From Rhinopomastus cyanomelas (Eukaryota; Chordata; Aves; Bucerotiformes; Rhinopomastidae): a stretch of DNA of 64,000 nucleotides. Made by a program: the position numbers and the translations under genes. The stretch lies in the NCBI GenBank assembly GCA_013400115.1, contig VXBP01002800.1, forward strand, positions 1 through 64,000. The letters are read 5' to 3'. Under the pieces are notes generated by a model. It had not been told where the DNA came from and did no database searches. It saw nothing but the letters and a program-made list of their open reading frames with translations. Shown piece by piece: positions 22,901-33,313 of this stretch (its first letter is position 1; every line of letters begins with the position of its first letter).

Positions 22901-25900
22901 GATCAATTGTGTTCCCAGGTATGGGGCAAGCTGAGCAATAAAAATAGAAGGAATTTTGTCATTACTGATTAAGCTACTATTAGAAAAACAATGCATTATT
23001 GCATTAGTTATATTTTCCCAATAATGCTTTTTCTTAAAGAGGGAGACTGAAGGCTTGCTGGTTAGTACTCATCTGCTTGTCCTTATTTCAGCATGATTTG
23101 TAAAGTCATTGCTTAACTGGGCTCATTATGATGTGAATACTTCTGAAGAGGTGCTCTGTTAAGCTGTCTTGCTTGCCATGTGGTGGTTATGTTACTGAAA
23201 ATGCAGAACAGGTTCAAACTCAAGTGGAATAATATATTCCTAGTTATCTGTATGTACTGAGCAGTCATTGCATCCAGTGCATTTGAGAAATTGAACCAGC
23301 CTAATTTCAAAGATAGAAGCAATGCTTTCACTACCACTTCCCTGGGGAAATCAGTTCATAACAAAATACCTCACACTAATAGGGGTTTTTTTTTGTTTGA
23401 TTTTTAACTCTTGTAATTATTCTTACATTTATTTCGTTACTCCTAGTTACAACTCTTGGGACTGCAAACATGATTTTACTTCCTCTTTCCTGTTTTTATA
23501 ATTTAAGTGGTTCCAGACCTTAATTCATTGCTCCTTTCCATATGACCAAAGCTGATAGGTTTATTAACATTCCTACTACTGGTAAAAACCCAGGATCTGA
23601 AACTTGAGCTGTATGTAGCTGGAGCAGTTTGCAAGTATTTTATTAATAATTCTATGTGGTGATTGGGTTTTTTTTTTTAAAGCCAACGTTGTTCAGCATG
23701 AAGGACTTCTTCCAAAGAAACTTTGGTTCTTTCTGAATATGCAGGGGCCACAGTTCTACTGGCAGGAGTAATTTCCCAGGTTTTTCACATTTTTGGTCTG
23801 TGTAATTCCCTGCTCTGTTTGAACTGAGTAATTTTAAAAAATGGATCTCCAGTATTTTTCTGAGAAGATTACAGGCAGCTTTTTAATGCTTGATTTAGAC
23901 ATTTTTCATATTTAATTTGATGCTGTTTCTTAATTTTGAGGGCATAATATTATTTGATGAAAAAAAAAATCAGTAAACTGTGGTAGAAGTATCAGTGAGA
24001 TCCAGCTTTTTGATGCAGAAATGAATAGACTCCTGCAAAACTGCTTTGGCTAGTTCAATTCTTTTTTAAAAATGTTTTGCTAAGAATTTAGTTGAAATTT
24101 ATCACTGCTGGTCGTGTGTTGCAGTGTTCTGTTTGGTTGCATTTTTATTGTCTTGGTGTGTTTAAATGACTTTTCTGTACTGTGGATAATTACCAAAATC
24201 CTCATTTCCCTTTGCCATGTTCAGGTAATTCAACAGCTAAGAATGCAAAATAGGATTGAGTCTGTCTTGACTGTGTGAATAAACTAATGGCCTGAGCTCT
24301 GATGTGAAGACTGTGTTTAATGCTAATTCTTCTTCTATTTTATATTGCAGCCTTGAGTAAGTCATTTGAGCCATGTCAGTATCCCACCAAAAAAAGCAGT
24401 GTGAATCTTGAAAGTAGTTTTATTGTTGATTAACCAGTATCTGCTCTCAATACAAAAGCCATCAATTTTAGAATTGATGCAGGTATCATCTTTCATTCAT
24501 TTCTGTATAATGAAGTGCCAGCTCAGGAACCTGATGATTCTGGAAATGAACACTTGGATAACTGATTGATTGTTTTGTGTTTAATGTCTGTCTTCAGGGT
24601 GTGTGAGAATGGTCAATGTGCTGGAATAGTGAATGGAACACACAGTACTACTGAGATGAAGAAATCAAAACATCCAGAATTAGGTATGTTTTTATTTTTC
24701 ACTATTTAGCAAGAACATAAAATCTGTGCTGTTGTAGGGGTACAGCAAGAGAACATTCAATTCTTGTGATTGTGTCATTCAGGAGATGTCTGTGATGCAC
24801 CCACTGTTCCTGTACCTATGCCACCTGCAGGACCTCCTACCAGAGACAACCCAAAACACAGCTCTTTACTCAACAGGACACCGTCCGATTATGATCTTCT
24901 GGTGCACCCTTTAGGTTGCAGACTTCTTGCTGATTAATGGTTGACAATGCCAAGATGAACCAAATGTCATGATTATTGCAAACCATGCAATATGGAGTAT
25001 GTTAAGAGTACCAGAAAGCTAGGAACTCAGTACTACAGGTGTAAATGGCTGAGCTGTACTGAGTAACTGTCTGTAAGCCATCATGCAAGATGAGTGAGAA
25101 GACATACTAAATCTGTATTGAAGCTATGAAGAAAACCAAAATAACTTTCCACAAAATAATTTGCAATTTCTGTCCCTTAATATGAAGTGTGAGCATTGCA
25201 GTTTAGTACAAGAGTAGATGTTTTTTGCTGTTCTAGCTTAAGTAATTCCATTTCTTTTATCAAAGAGAAAGAATAATGTCAAAGTAGTGATATTCAGGTC
25301 AAAGAAAACTGAACTAAATTACTAAATTTATTTCTCAGGTTTTTTTCCCCCACTGTCAGGGCCAGCTCAAAACTCAGTACCAACTCTAGTCACCAAAAGC
25401 TATCTATTCCACCCCTGACTTATGTTCTCTACCTACTACACAAAAGTCAGTGTACTCTCCATATGTACTGAGGCTGTGCTTGGCCACCATCCACACCTTC
25501 ATTGACAAACTCAGCTGCATGATTGTGTGTCTGTATGTGTCGTCATCCAAGCTTCTGGTTCTAATAAAACCTTTGGAACATTTGTCATGTTCCTGTACTA
25601 TACTTTCTTTGGTCCCTAAAGTATTCCTGAGATGCAAGAGATCCTGAGGCAGAAGACACATAAAAATCATGCTTCTTGATAACTCTAGTCCTGTCTGCAC
25701 TGCCTTGGTTTAAGGGCTGCATTCTTTAGCTGAAGACTAGAAAATTCACTTTGTATTTGGGGTCAGAGCTTTAGAACAGCAGATAATACACAATAAAATG
25801 GAGTGGGTTTGATATTGTCAGCATTGGTATTTGATTAGCAATGTATTTGCTTAGCCACTGAAACACTACTGCTGTTCTGCCATGATTCAGTGAAGATTCC

Positions 25901-28900
25901 GTTATAATACACTCTTTGCAACAGGGCCACTGAAAGCAATCTCTTGCCCCCTCTCAGGAAGGAGACTGAGCATTGCAAAAGGTCACTCGGAGTATGTTTT
26001 AGAGGAGGATTGTGCATAGCAAGAGTCAGGTTTACATTTTCATTACTAGAGTCACTCAACTGTCTTATCAATCCTAAGAGTAAAAGCCTCAGCAACCACA
26101 GAAAAAGCATCTGTCTTTATTCTACAGTTCTTAATGAAGCTTTGCTCATCTAGTAATTCTGTTTTAAAATGCAGCTGAAGATATGTTGGATAATTCACCC
26201 CCTTCACTACCACCACCTCCACCACCTGCTCGACACAGCATGGTTGAGCATACAAAACCTGCTGGCTCAGGAAGCAGACCTACATCAGGACATGAACTAT
26301 TCCTTAATTCTGGTAGGAATACAAAGGAAATAACGTATTTCATTTAATTTTTCATTACTTCAGAAGTTTATTTGTTGTGTGATTAAAATTGTTGTTGGCT
26401 TCAGAAGTCTGTTTTGTCTGTACTTCATTGTCTAAAGTATAAAAAACATGGGGTTTTTTTAACAGTGGAGATGAAACAACTCAAAATATAATGATAAATT
26501 TTCATATATCACAAAGTAATGAAGTAGGTAAATAATTCTATACCAGGCTAGACATTGTGGTAAATTGTCCTTTTTTAGGAGGATTAGGTGCTTGTGAATG
26601 GCATCTCCTTGAATCTCGGATAATTTTTCAGTCTTCTGTGTCTCTCGGAAAAGGTATAAAAAATGATCTTCACAATTTCTCTTTGAGTTGCCAAGTGCCT
26701 GACCATCAGGTTGACTAAGTGGAATGGTATAGCAGTGGGTTTGGTAGAGTTAGATTAGTGGTTGGACTTGATGATCTTTAAAGGTCCTTCCCAAGCTAGA
26801 CAGTTCTGTGTTTCTAATACATTTGGTGATGATTGTACAGATTACACCTGCAAAGTCACATTTTTTAATGTGGAAGCTTCCGGCATTTTCAGGAAGTACC
26901 TACCTTGTGGTGTCTTTGGATATCTTTGTCCTGTGTATTTTACTTAGAAGCTGTATGGAGAGGCATACATTGAGGTGTTTCAGTGATGGTCTCACAGGAA
27001 GGCCAGAATGTAAATGACAAGCAGTCATCTTCAATTCCATAATGGCCTGACAGGTTGTCAAGTGTTTGCGAATATACTAGCTGTGGGATGAAAGTGAACT
27101 AGTTTAGGTTGAACGGGAGTTAGCTTTTATGGATGTGTTTTATTGTGGAAGAGGGGAGGAAGGTTGCCACTAGTCAAGGCTTGACATAGAGTGATTTTAT
27201 TTTTTAGTCTATAGTGCAGGTTCATCTCTGTGTGTTACTTTGTCATATAAGCCTCTGGATGCATCCAGGTAAAAAGACCTAGCATGTTACAGGATGTAAA
27301 GGTTGATCTTCATAAATGCAAGGTTAGGAATTAATGTATCTGCAGCAGTCCAGTCTGAATGAGTGCCTCAATCGTATCAGCTGTTGCAGGAACACACTGC
27401 ACCATTCAATTCTCATGGAAGTAGAGATTAATAGTAGAAGCTCTTTCACAGACACACACACACAAGCTCCATCTATCTATGTGCAGTTCCCAGAAACACG
27501 CAGAGTTTTAAATTATTAAAGGTTATTTTACAAATAATCTAAGAAACATCAGTGAGATTCTGACATCATTAGTTATAAACATTTAATAGTTTGTAATTAA
27601 AAGTCTGGAAAACATATCCATGGCTATGCATTGTTCTTTGTATTTGCATAGTGAATGCAATCTTACAGCCACAGTTTCATTAATTTGGAAGTGTATACAT
27701 CTGCTTAGGCATTCATGGCTGTGTGGATTAGTCCTTTTTCATTGGTATGATATTTCTAAAGCCATATTAGTCACTTTGCATTTTGTTAAATAAACTGCTT
27801 TAGATTATTTATGATGAGTTTTTGATTATTTGTTTCCATACAAGTCTTGGGGGAGATTTCTTAGTTATCTGCCAGAGTCTGTCAGATTAGAATGATCTCA
27901 TCATCAATAGCAGCAAAACTTTGTGCTCACATCTCACATACAAACACTCTTCTGAGTCCAGAGCAGAAGCCATTTGATAAACTACATCCTCAACAGTCCC
28001 CCTCACAAAAAAACCCACGAACCAGATTAAACGCCAAAAAACAGACGCAATAAGCCAGGACTACATATTTCTCTTAATTTTCAAATCCTATTCCTGTAGT
28101 TGGAGAGGAAACAAAGTCTGGTCACAGCCTTTACCAGTCTCTAATATTTGCCCATAGCTAGGACTGGGCAGGTGGGGAATCTGCCTTGAAGTCTTTGTAA
28201 ACTGCAAAGCACAGAAGTCTTACAAAGCTCTAACCAAACGGAATCATAGAATGGCCAGGGTTGGAAGGGACCTTAAAGATCACCTAGTTCCAAACCCGCT
28301 GCAGAGGCAGGGACACCTTCACTAGATCAGGTTACTCAGGGCCCCATCCAACCTGGCCTTCAACAGGCATTCCAGGGATGGGGCAGCCACAAGTTCCTTG
28401 TGTAACCTGTTCCAACATCTCAGCACCCTGATAGGAAAGAATTTGTTCCTCATGTCCAACTTAAGTCTCCCCTCTTGAAGTCTGTATCCCTTGTCCTCTC
28501 ATTACCACCCATCTCAAAAGCCCTGTTGAAGTAGCTGGTATGCTTTGCAGTGTCTTCCATGCTTTACCAAACACAGCTCTGGCAGTGACACCCGGGGTAA
28601 GTGAAATGTGCCTCATGTAGGTAAACAGTGCAGGACAGATTACATTTGAGCTGTGCTCTTGTTTTCATCGCTTCAAGATGTAGTTACGTGTCTGCTTTGC
28701 AAGAGTTGAACTTGGATGTATGCATGCCAATGCACATACTATGGGGAAATGCCTGGAGTCATGGCTCCTCTCTTGGAAGGCAAGCCATTTTAAGCCTAGC
28801 TTCTGCTCATCTCCCCTAAATAGTAACTCTGATTGTTCTAAGACACCTGTTTTTGTCTATTCCCAGATCCCCATTTTGATCCAATAACTAGTCATGTTCC

Positions 28901-29600
28901 TCTGCCACCTGCTCGTAGAGTAACTGGAGACAATGTCAAAATGAATAGGACATCTCAAGACTATGATCAACTTCCTCCCTCTTCAGGTAAGGTAGAAAAT
29001 TCTTCGTGCAGAAAATTACTTTATGAAGCAAATAACTTTTATCAATAAAGCCCAATGAATCATTTGTTTCATTACATTTGGTTTTCTTCCAGGTTTGTGT
29101 AATTTAGGTTGTAACTTGCATTTTCCTGTTTTGTTGTTAAAACAGTATTTCACTCTATTATTGCCATTTCAGATGTTGTTGATTAGTTCATCTTCTGTCT
29201 GAATTTTTAAGAACGAGTTAAAAATGTCTTTTCGCTTTTCCTTAGAATTTTACTTTATACATGGCTTCAGCTCGACCTACCTTTAACACAATTTTAAGCC
29301 AAGTTATAATGACTTTTATTTCCTTTATTTGAAACAGATGGTTCACAAGCACCAGCCAGGCCCCCTAAACCACTTCCTCGGAGGACTGCACCAGAAATAC
29401 ACCACAGAAAAGCATACAGCTCTGACAGTGCAGTGGAAAACGTGGATGCAAAAATTGCAAAACTTATGGGAGAGGGCTATTCCTTTGAAGAAGTGAAGAG
29501 GGCACTTGAAATTGCCCAGAATAATGTTGACGTGGCCCGTAGTATTTTAAGAGAGTTTGTCTGTTTTCCTCCGCCAGTCTCCCCACGCCTCAATCTATAG
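4744..29600 (+). CDS. CBLB: CBLB, C-terminal 575 residues in ten exons (5' part outside window)
   Basis: Cbl-b is a cytoplasmic RING E3 ubiquitin ligase that binds phosphotyrosine proteins through an N-terminal TKB domain and limits T-cell and growth-factor receptor signalling. Ten exons, each with AG acceptor and GT donor, join in phase into 1728 nt ending at TAG 29598-29600. The product begins just before the last two RING cysteines (CPFC), then has an acidic linker, a long proline-rich region, YxxP sites (YDIP, YKIP), further DYD motifs, a PKPLPR site of the CIN85/CD2AP PxxxPR type, and a UBA domain. Human CBLB, from memory 982 residues, has about 580 residues over the same stretch, so the gene looks intact. 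TKB and the first part of the RING must lie upstream; I found no matching exon in 1-4743. c-Cbl is less likely because the tail matches CBLB throughout. Confidence 0.97.
4948..11198 (+). other. CBLB intron, mostly unique AT-rich sequence
   Basis: 6.25 kb with no recognised repeat except the CR1 tail at 10979-11018. The antisense strand carries an unusually long open frame at 6774-7340 that I cannot assign to any family. Confidence 0.8.
10979..11018 (-). mobile_element. Short CR1 3' tail fragment
   Basis: About 40 bp reading AGAATCATAGAATCATTAGG then GATTGGAAGGGACTT, the reverse complement of a CR1 terminus. It lies 180 bp upstream of a CBLB exon. Confidence 0.7.
11199..11384 (+). CDS. CBLB: CBLB exon: start of proline-rich region
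   Basis: 62 codons, phase 0 at both ends, between TTGAAG and GTAAAT. It encodes [19 protein letters not shown], then a segment with PPVPPRLDL, a class of proline motif bound by SH3 domains in Cbl proteins. It is rich in Ser-Pro, as in other CBLB orthologues. Confidence 0.97.
11498..12145 (-). mobile_element. CR1 LINE 3' portion, interrupted by a nested insertion
   Basis: It reads from CACAGAATCACAGTATCACT through AAGTTCACCCCTAAACCAGA to about 11735, then resumes near 11930 at TTCTATCACTAATTGCTTGT and ends near 12145. It matches the copy at 38318-38915 on both sides of the break, so both are one subfamily, distinct from the other tails here. Confidence 0.85.
11736..11929 (-). mobile_element. 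Nested chimeric element: unknown 110-bp head plus CR1 tail
   Basis: On the - strand about 110 bp of non-CR1, partly GC-rich sequence (11929-11815) runs straight into a CR1 3' tail (CTTGGTCTAGGCGATCCTGC onward). The tail ends with GATTCTATGA at about 11740. It sits inside an older CR1 of another subfamily. I could not identify the head; no tRNA A or B box is evident. Confidence 0.6.
12455..12820 (+). CDS. CBLB: CBLB exon: main polyproline segment
   Basis: 122 codons, phase 0 at both ends. Residues 12-35 of the exon are almost pure proline with intervening Arg-Asp and Glu-Arg (for example [20 protein letters not shown]), the main SH3-binding region. A more variable Ser/Arg-rich stretch follows, ending in RKHRRHELP and EGAK. 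The donor is GTATGA. This is the largest CBLB exon in the window. Confidence 0.97.
13075..13335 (-). mobile_element. Old degraded CR1 fragment
   Basis: The segment resembles a reverse CR1 3' region (CCAGCCTGACCTTGAACAAT, TGTTCCAGTGCCTCAGCACT, GAGCCCTCTCTTCTCCAGAT) but is far more diverged than the other copies and has lost its terminal repeat. Confidence 0.65.
14407..14501 (+). CDS. CBLB: CBLB exon with YDIP phosphotyrosine site
   Basis: 95 nt, phase 0 in and phase 2 out (ends GCT AA before GTAAGT). It encodes [20 protein letters not shown]. The tyrosine in EEYDIP matches the conserved YxxP site (Tyr665 region of human CBLB) that can recruit Crk/CrkL SH2 domains. The later part, [11 protein letters not shown], diverges from human as I remember it. 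Confidence 0.95.
16405..16442. repeat. TG/CA microsatellite forming a palindrome
   Basis: Alternating purine-pyrimidine sequence with a perfect 18-bp palindrome, GTGTGTGTATACACACAC. It can form a hairpin or Z-DNA. It lies in a CBLB intron. Confidence 0.85.
17568..17705 (+). CDS. CBLB: CBLB exon with YKIP phosphotyrosine site
   Basis: 138 nt. It starts by completing the split Lys codon and ends with CG of a split Arg codon before GTAAGG. It encodes [20 protein letters not shown], then [11 protein letters not shown], the second conserved YxxP motif (Tyr709 region of human CBLB). Confidence 0.96.
18713..18797 (+). mobile_element. CR1 3' tail fragment
   Basis: It reads GTGGTCTAAGTGATCCTGCT through GGACTAGATGATCTTTAAAG to TTCTGTGATTCTGTG, a CR1 terminus with short terminal repeat. 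Only the last 85 bp are present. Confidence 0.8.
18860..19120 (-). mobile_element. CR1 3' end, reverse, head-to-head with the long CR1
   Basis: It begins with the reversed terminal repeat CACAGAATCACAGAATCATT and carries the last 260 bp of CR1, including the region complementary to AACTTCTTCACAGTGAGGGT. Its truncated 5' end abuts the 5' part of the forward CR1 that starts near 19121. Confidence 0.85.
19854..20984 (+). pseudogene. CR1 ORF2 endonuclease domain, open reading frame remnant
   Basis: A 376-codon open frame, the longest in the window, encodes the AP-endonuclease-like domain that nicks target DNA for CR1 insertion. Conserved landmarks are the N-terminal Asn (YTNARS), the Glu of ETWWD, Asp-Phe-Asn (here RDFN where GDFN is usual) and SDHE with its catalytic-type His. 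The frame ends at TAG before the RT, and no intact start or downstream frame exists, so it is part of a dead element. It lies in the sense direction inside a CBLB intron. Confidence 0.88.
21490..21912 (+). pseudogene. CR1 reverse transcriptase remnant
   Basis: It reads [40 protein letters not shown] and [14 protein letters not shown], then [14 protein letters not shown], all CR1 RT core blocks with the first catalytic Asp in YFDLNKAF. A small deletion after DDLDE shifts the frame, so the FADD motif follows out of frame (near 21808). A TAG lies just upstream at 21484-21492. Confidence 0.85.
22151..24597 (+). other. 3' part of CBLB intron, no feature recognised
   Basis: About 2.4 kb of AT-rich unique sequence with T-runs at about 23385 and 23670. 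I see no repeat or exon. Confidence 0.7.
24598..24683 (+). CDS. CBLB: CBLB small exon, Cys-containing linker
   Basis: 86 nt between TCTTCAG and GTATGT. It completes the split Arg codon, encodes [20 protein letters not shown] and KKSKHPEL, and leaves one G in the next exon's phase. As I remember human CBLB, a short segment (SIYLK) follows this point and is absent here, so the human donor or a small alternative exon may differ. Confidence 0.94.
24783..24914 (+). CDS. CBLB: CBLB exon with DYDLL motif
   Basis: 132 nt after CATTCAG. It encodes [20 protein letters not shown], then [20 protein letters not shown], and ends TTA G. The donor GTTGCA is weak, but the frame joins exactly to the next exon and the protein match continues. 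The upstream intron is only 99 bp (24684-24782). Confidence 0.92.
   Translation, partial: EMSVMHPLFLYLCHLQDLLPETTQNTALYSTGHRPIMIFWCTL
26175..26312 (+). CDS. CBLB: CBLB exon: second polyproline cluster
   Basis: 138 nt between AATGCAG and GTAGGA, joining in phase on both sides. It encodes [20 protein letters not shown], then [20 protein letters not shown]. This is the second SH3-type proline cluster of the CBLB tail, with a PPPPPPAR core. Confidence 0.95.
26726..26816 (+). mobile_element. Degraded CR1 3' tail
   Basis: It reads GGTTGGACTTGATGATCTTT then AAAGGTCCTTCCCAAGCTAG and TTCTGTGTTTCT, a diverged CR1 terminus. It lies 400 bp after a CBLB exon. Confidence 0.7.
28241..28535 (-). mobile_element. 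CR1 3' portion, reverse orientation
   Basis: From GGAATCATAGAATGGCCAGG through CATCCAACCTGGCCTTCAAC to TGTATCCCTTGTCCTCTCAT it follows a standard CR1 3' region of another subfamily. It lies about 330 bp before the penultimate CBLB coding exon. Confidence 0.85.
28867..28986 (+). CDS. CBLB: CBLB exon with DYDQLP motif
   Basis: 120 nt between TCCCAG and GTAAGG. It encodes [20 protein letters not shown], then [28 protein letters not shown] and SQDYDQLP are strongly conserved CBLB landmarks. Confidence 0.96.
29338..29600 (+). CDS. CBLB: CBLB last coding exon: CIN85-binding site, UBA domain, stop
   Basis: 263 nt ending at TAG. It begins [20 protein letters not shown], where PKPLPR fits the PxxxPR motif bound by CIN85/CD2AP SH3 domains. 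The UBA domain covers about exon residues 33-72 (core [19 protein letters not shown]), which in Cbl-b binds ubiquitin. The C-terminus is [11 protein letters not shown], as in CBLB orthologues. A VC pair before FPPP replaces the alanine I recall in human. Confidence 0.97.
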
Positions 29601-30350
29601 CAGCATCAAGATGCATGTTGGAACATGTGGAAATACACGTGTGGAAATGGGCAATGAAAGAGAGAAGAAAGTGGAATATTTTTCTTTCATCCTTAGTAGA
29701 AGGGTGTTTGTTTCCAGCCGTTTATCAAAGGCTCATGGCTGCTCTGATCAAGACTTATAAATATGCTAAGGCTTATGTATTTTTGCTAGCCATACTTTTT
29801 TAAATCAGGGTTGAACTGACAAAATAATTTAAAGAAGTTTACTTCCCTAGAACTTTTGATCTGTGAAATGCTTTTTCTTGTTTACAAGTTGGCGAGTTAA
29901 GTTTTCTAGATGATGCCTGTACTATGTTCGTGTTCATATTCCCCTTGTGGTCAGTTCTGCTGTAGCATTCCAAACAGTTTCCATGCTGACCACCCATCAA
30001 CTAAATAATCATTTTGCAGAAGTTCTTTGTGTGGGTTTTGGTTGTTTTTTAATCTTACAAGACACTTTAATTGTTTTTTGCATTTCAGCTCATAAAATGC
30101 AGAAACTATGTGGCCTTCACTACTGATTTTTTTTTTCTTCTGAGATTCCTTTGCTTTTGAAACAGGAGATATCTGAATGTAAAATACATTATTCTGTCTA
30201 TGAACTACCTTTTTAAAGGTATTTTGTGCAGCTTTCTGCATAACATGGATTCCATGATCCGTAAGACTCAAGGTCTTCTACATACAGTTTCCACCCAACA
30301 AAAATAAACTCCAACCAACAAATAAAACACTTCATGCAGCAGTGATACTG
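29601..30350 (+). other. CBLB: CBLB 3' untranslated region (end approximate)
   Basis: Sequence after the CBLB stop has no long frame and is T-rich. Two AATAAA hexamers lie close together at 30303-30308 and 30321-30326, giving a likely cleavage site near 30340-30350. Longer isoforms cannot be excluded. Confidence 0.6.
30303..30326 (+). terminator. Tandem AATAAA polyadenylation signals of CBLB
   Basis: Two canonical AATAAA hexamers sit 18 nt apart in an A-rich stretch about 700 nt after the CBLB stop. Their position suits mRNA end formation for CBLB; no cleavage evidence is available from sequence. Confidence 0.55.
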
Positions 30351-30398
30351 ATTTCTAACATGTAAAAGCTCTTCTCAAATTTGACTCTTTGATTGCAG

Positions 30399-30513
30399 GT
30401 TCAAAATGCCCATTTTTCATGGTAGTGCTGTGTTTGAATTACACAGAGTTCTCCATGAGCTCTGTCAGCGGAGGTGTGCCAGACTAGGAGAAATCTTTCT
30501 GAATGTGATTCAG
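30399..30513 (+). other. Exon-like open segment downstream of CBLB
   Basis: 115 bp flanked by GATTGCAG and GTAAATG and open in one frame (starts after one base, FKMPIFHGSAVFELHRVLHE onward, 38 codons). I recognise no family. It lies 50-70 bp beyond the predicted CBLB polyadenylation site and may be chance, a regulatory element or a terminal exon of a longer transcript. Confidence 0.2.
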
Positions 30514-33253
30514 GTAAATGTTAGTTCTAGCTTCTGTAAAGTATAATGGGGTTAATCTTTTGAGTGATTATCCTGTGGTTGATGGCTTGGATCAATTTCT
30601 ATTAACAGAGAAGCTTTAAATCTCTGATGCACTGGTAATACCTACTGTAGCAATATTTTTTGGGTAAAATTCCTCAGTAACCTCCTCTGTACATTTAGTT
30701 ATTCTCAAGTATGTGTTTAATACCCAAATTTACTCACTCACTTTCCAGCTGCTTAGTTGGAAGTATATGGTTGATGTTATCATCAACCAAGCTTTGATGT
30801 TTTATTTTGGAGCCCAAACTGATGCAAGCCAATCGTAAAAACTTCCCAAATTTAGAAAAGAGAGGAAAGATTACTCTTCTCAATACTCTCTGAGTTAAGA
30901 GTCCAAGTATTTTCAGAATAATTCTTAAGATTGCTGCTTTCTTGGGTTGTTTAAAAACTTTGAAATCTTTCTAACTGTTGAAAGCATAAACCCATGTGGC
31001 ACTTGAAGCACGTATCACATTCTGAGATGTGACCACTGTATGAGAATTTTAATTGTTCTAAGACGAGGATGGGGTAGATATTTATTGTTTCTATTCAACT
31101 GTCAGTGTTCTACATCACTCAGAGCAAACGGTAAGAGTTACATCACTTACAGGATCCAATCTCAGCAGCCAATGCGTTTGTTTAAAAAGGTTTTTGTTTT
31201 AGGCAGCAGATGTGGCTGAATTGCAGGATTCAAAATAATTGGGAACGCCCAGTGGAAATTACTGTGATATCTCAAAAAACTTAAAGAATAAGTTATTTTG
31301 TAGTGTCACAAAGCATAGTATGGATATCATCGGTCTGTCTCAGTGGTAAAAGATGAGGATGATTCAAGGTTTAGAGAGGAGCTTCTGTTCCACTGTAGTT
31401 TAAGCAAGTGATTCTGAGTTTATGTTTTCAGAAAGGGCATTTGCAACTCCTTTAAACGTTCATTCCTGGAGTAGAGTTTGTGAGAACTTTTGATTGAAGT
31501 TATTTCTGTGCATTTAGTTCAAATAAATCTCCTCTGTTTTGGAGGAAAGTTTCTGTAGTCTTATACCCACTTGTTCATTTGGTGTGTTTACAGCATCACT
31601 CTAGCATTTTAGCTAACTACAATTCAAAATTATTCATGCTATTAAATTAAACATCCTGGCTGTAGTAGAATGACTTAAATGAGGTTCTAGTGTAACTGCC
31701 AGCAGTTGATGACCATGAAAAGATACTTTATAAAGATAAACAAACCAGCTGAGATTGAGTTTTGAAATTTGAAATTGTCATGAACTCATTTTCATACAGC
31801 AGCTTTCTATAAAGCACAGCCTTGTATTTCAGGTAGAGGTTGGTACTGCTATCTGATAGATTAAGGCTTTTAAATTTTCCTCCTGCCTTCTAGTTTTGTC
31901 TGTCAGAGATGGGTTTTTTTAGTGTGCTCGATGAGCAATATTCCAAGTGGTGACTTGAAAAGATTTCATTAGTCTTTAAATGAGTGTGCTAATAGCACTT
32001 CTAAATAGTGAAACGTGAAGGTGATTTCAAATCTGTTTTGGTTAATAGTTTTAAAGTCAAACAGAGCAAGATTGCTTTCCTGGAGCATTGATGTTTACTC
32101 TGCAGGAATTGGTAGGCTTAAAATAAATTAATCTGGCTACAGTCTGGTTCTCTAAACACATAGTTCTCTAAATTTATTTTAACCTTTGAAAGACTTAAGG
32201 GTTTGAGCCTGGCAGTATGTTACGCGCTTATACATAGCTTTAGGGAAGACTGACTTCAGTGAGAGTGCTTGAATGATCAGAGTTGTTTAAACTCAGAAAC
32301 ATGTACTGTAATATTTCTTCCATATAAATGTCACTGAAGTCTTTATACCATTGTCCTGATGTCTGTTGGATTCACCTTTTATCTCCTTTTGGCTAAATAG
32401 CTGCATTTTAAGCAAATTGGCTGAATCGAAGTTGAGCAAAGTAAGTGGACATCAGCAGCATGGGTCTTTTCCAAAGAGTACAAGTAGGACAAAATGGAAA
32501 TGGTGATAAAATAAATGAATTTAATATCATTAGCCATGTTAATGGCTTGGCTAGAACCCACAAATGGCACAGGTTTTGTTATAATGTGAACTTAGAAAGT
32601 TTTGTACCAGAATAATCTTTTCTGTTATATTTCTCTCATTTTCAGCTTGAAGCTTTACTTTGCACTGATGACTCTCACCTGAAATCATTTAATTTTGTCT
32701 TAAATCTTTTTTAAGCAAACAAACAGCATATTCTAAGCAAATTCAGGTAGTACCTGTTGACCTGGAATTTAGAGCTTTTAGGAGTGACTTCTTGAAAAGG
32801 ACTTAAGTAGTTTCCATTTTGAAGGATTTTCTTTCAAATAACTATTTTATCTGAAAATGCCTTTTATAAAGTTGTCTAACATGTGGCAAACTTAGTGATG
32901 TGTTCCATTAATTTATATTTTATTCAATGTTCTTTTTAAATTTTGGTTATTATGTATGCTCAAGTTCTTTATCTGTTCATGTATTTTATAAAAGTAATGT
33001 TAACAGAACGTTGGCTTTGTCCATGTTTTTTCAAGACTCCGTCTCTTGGGCTCTGTTAAATATTATCACATTCATATGCTGCTTTGGAAATGTAGACCAT
33101 CCAGTCTAGACATCAAAGAAATAATTGGTTTGAAAGCCCCAAAGATGAGGCCTTGCTTTAAAATGAGTTATTGCTTTGCAGCATTTGCTTTATGTCCCCA
33201 TACAGTGGTTGATTTCTAAAGTTTAGTAGCAGAAATATATCCGTTGGCAGTGC

Positions 33254-33313
33254 GTTTTGAATGGGTGTGCAGTGTTTTGAATGGGTATGTAATGTTTTGA
33301 ATGGGTGTGTAAT
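33254..33313. repeat. 20-bp tandem repeat, three copies
   Basis: Three consecutive units of consensus GTTTTGAATGGGTGTGTAAT, differing at one to three positions. It lies in the CBLB-ALCAM spacer. Confidence 0.9.

Larger units (their letters stand above)
24915..28866 (+). other. Two CBLB introns
   Basis: 24915-26174 appears free of repeats. 26313-28866 holds CR1 fragments at 26726 and 28241 and a short CA tract near 27450. Confidence 0.75.

Noticed and set aside
27440..27470. Short CA run as a microsatellite
   Set aside because: Only about seven CA units; too short to list as a distinct feature.
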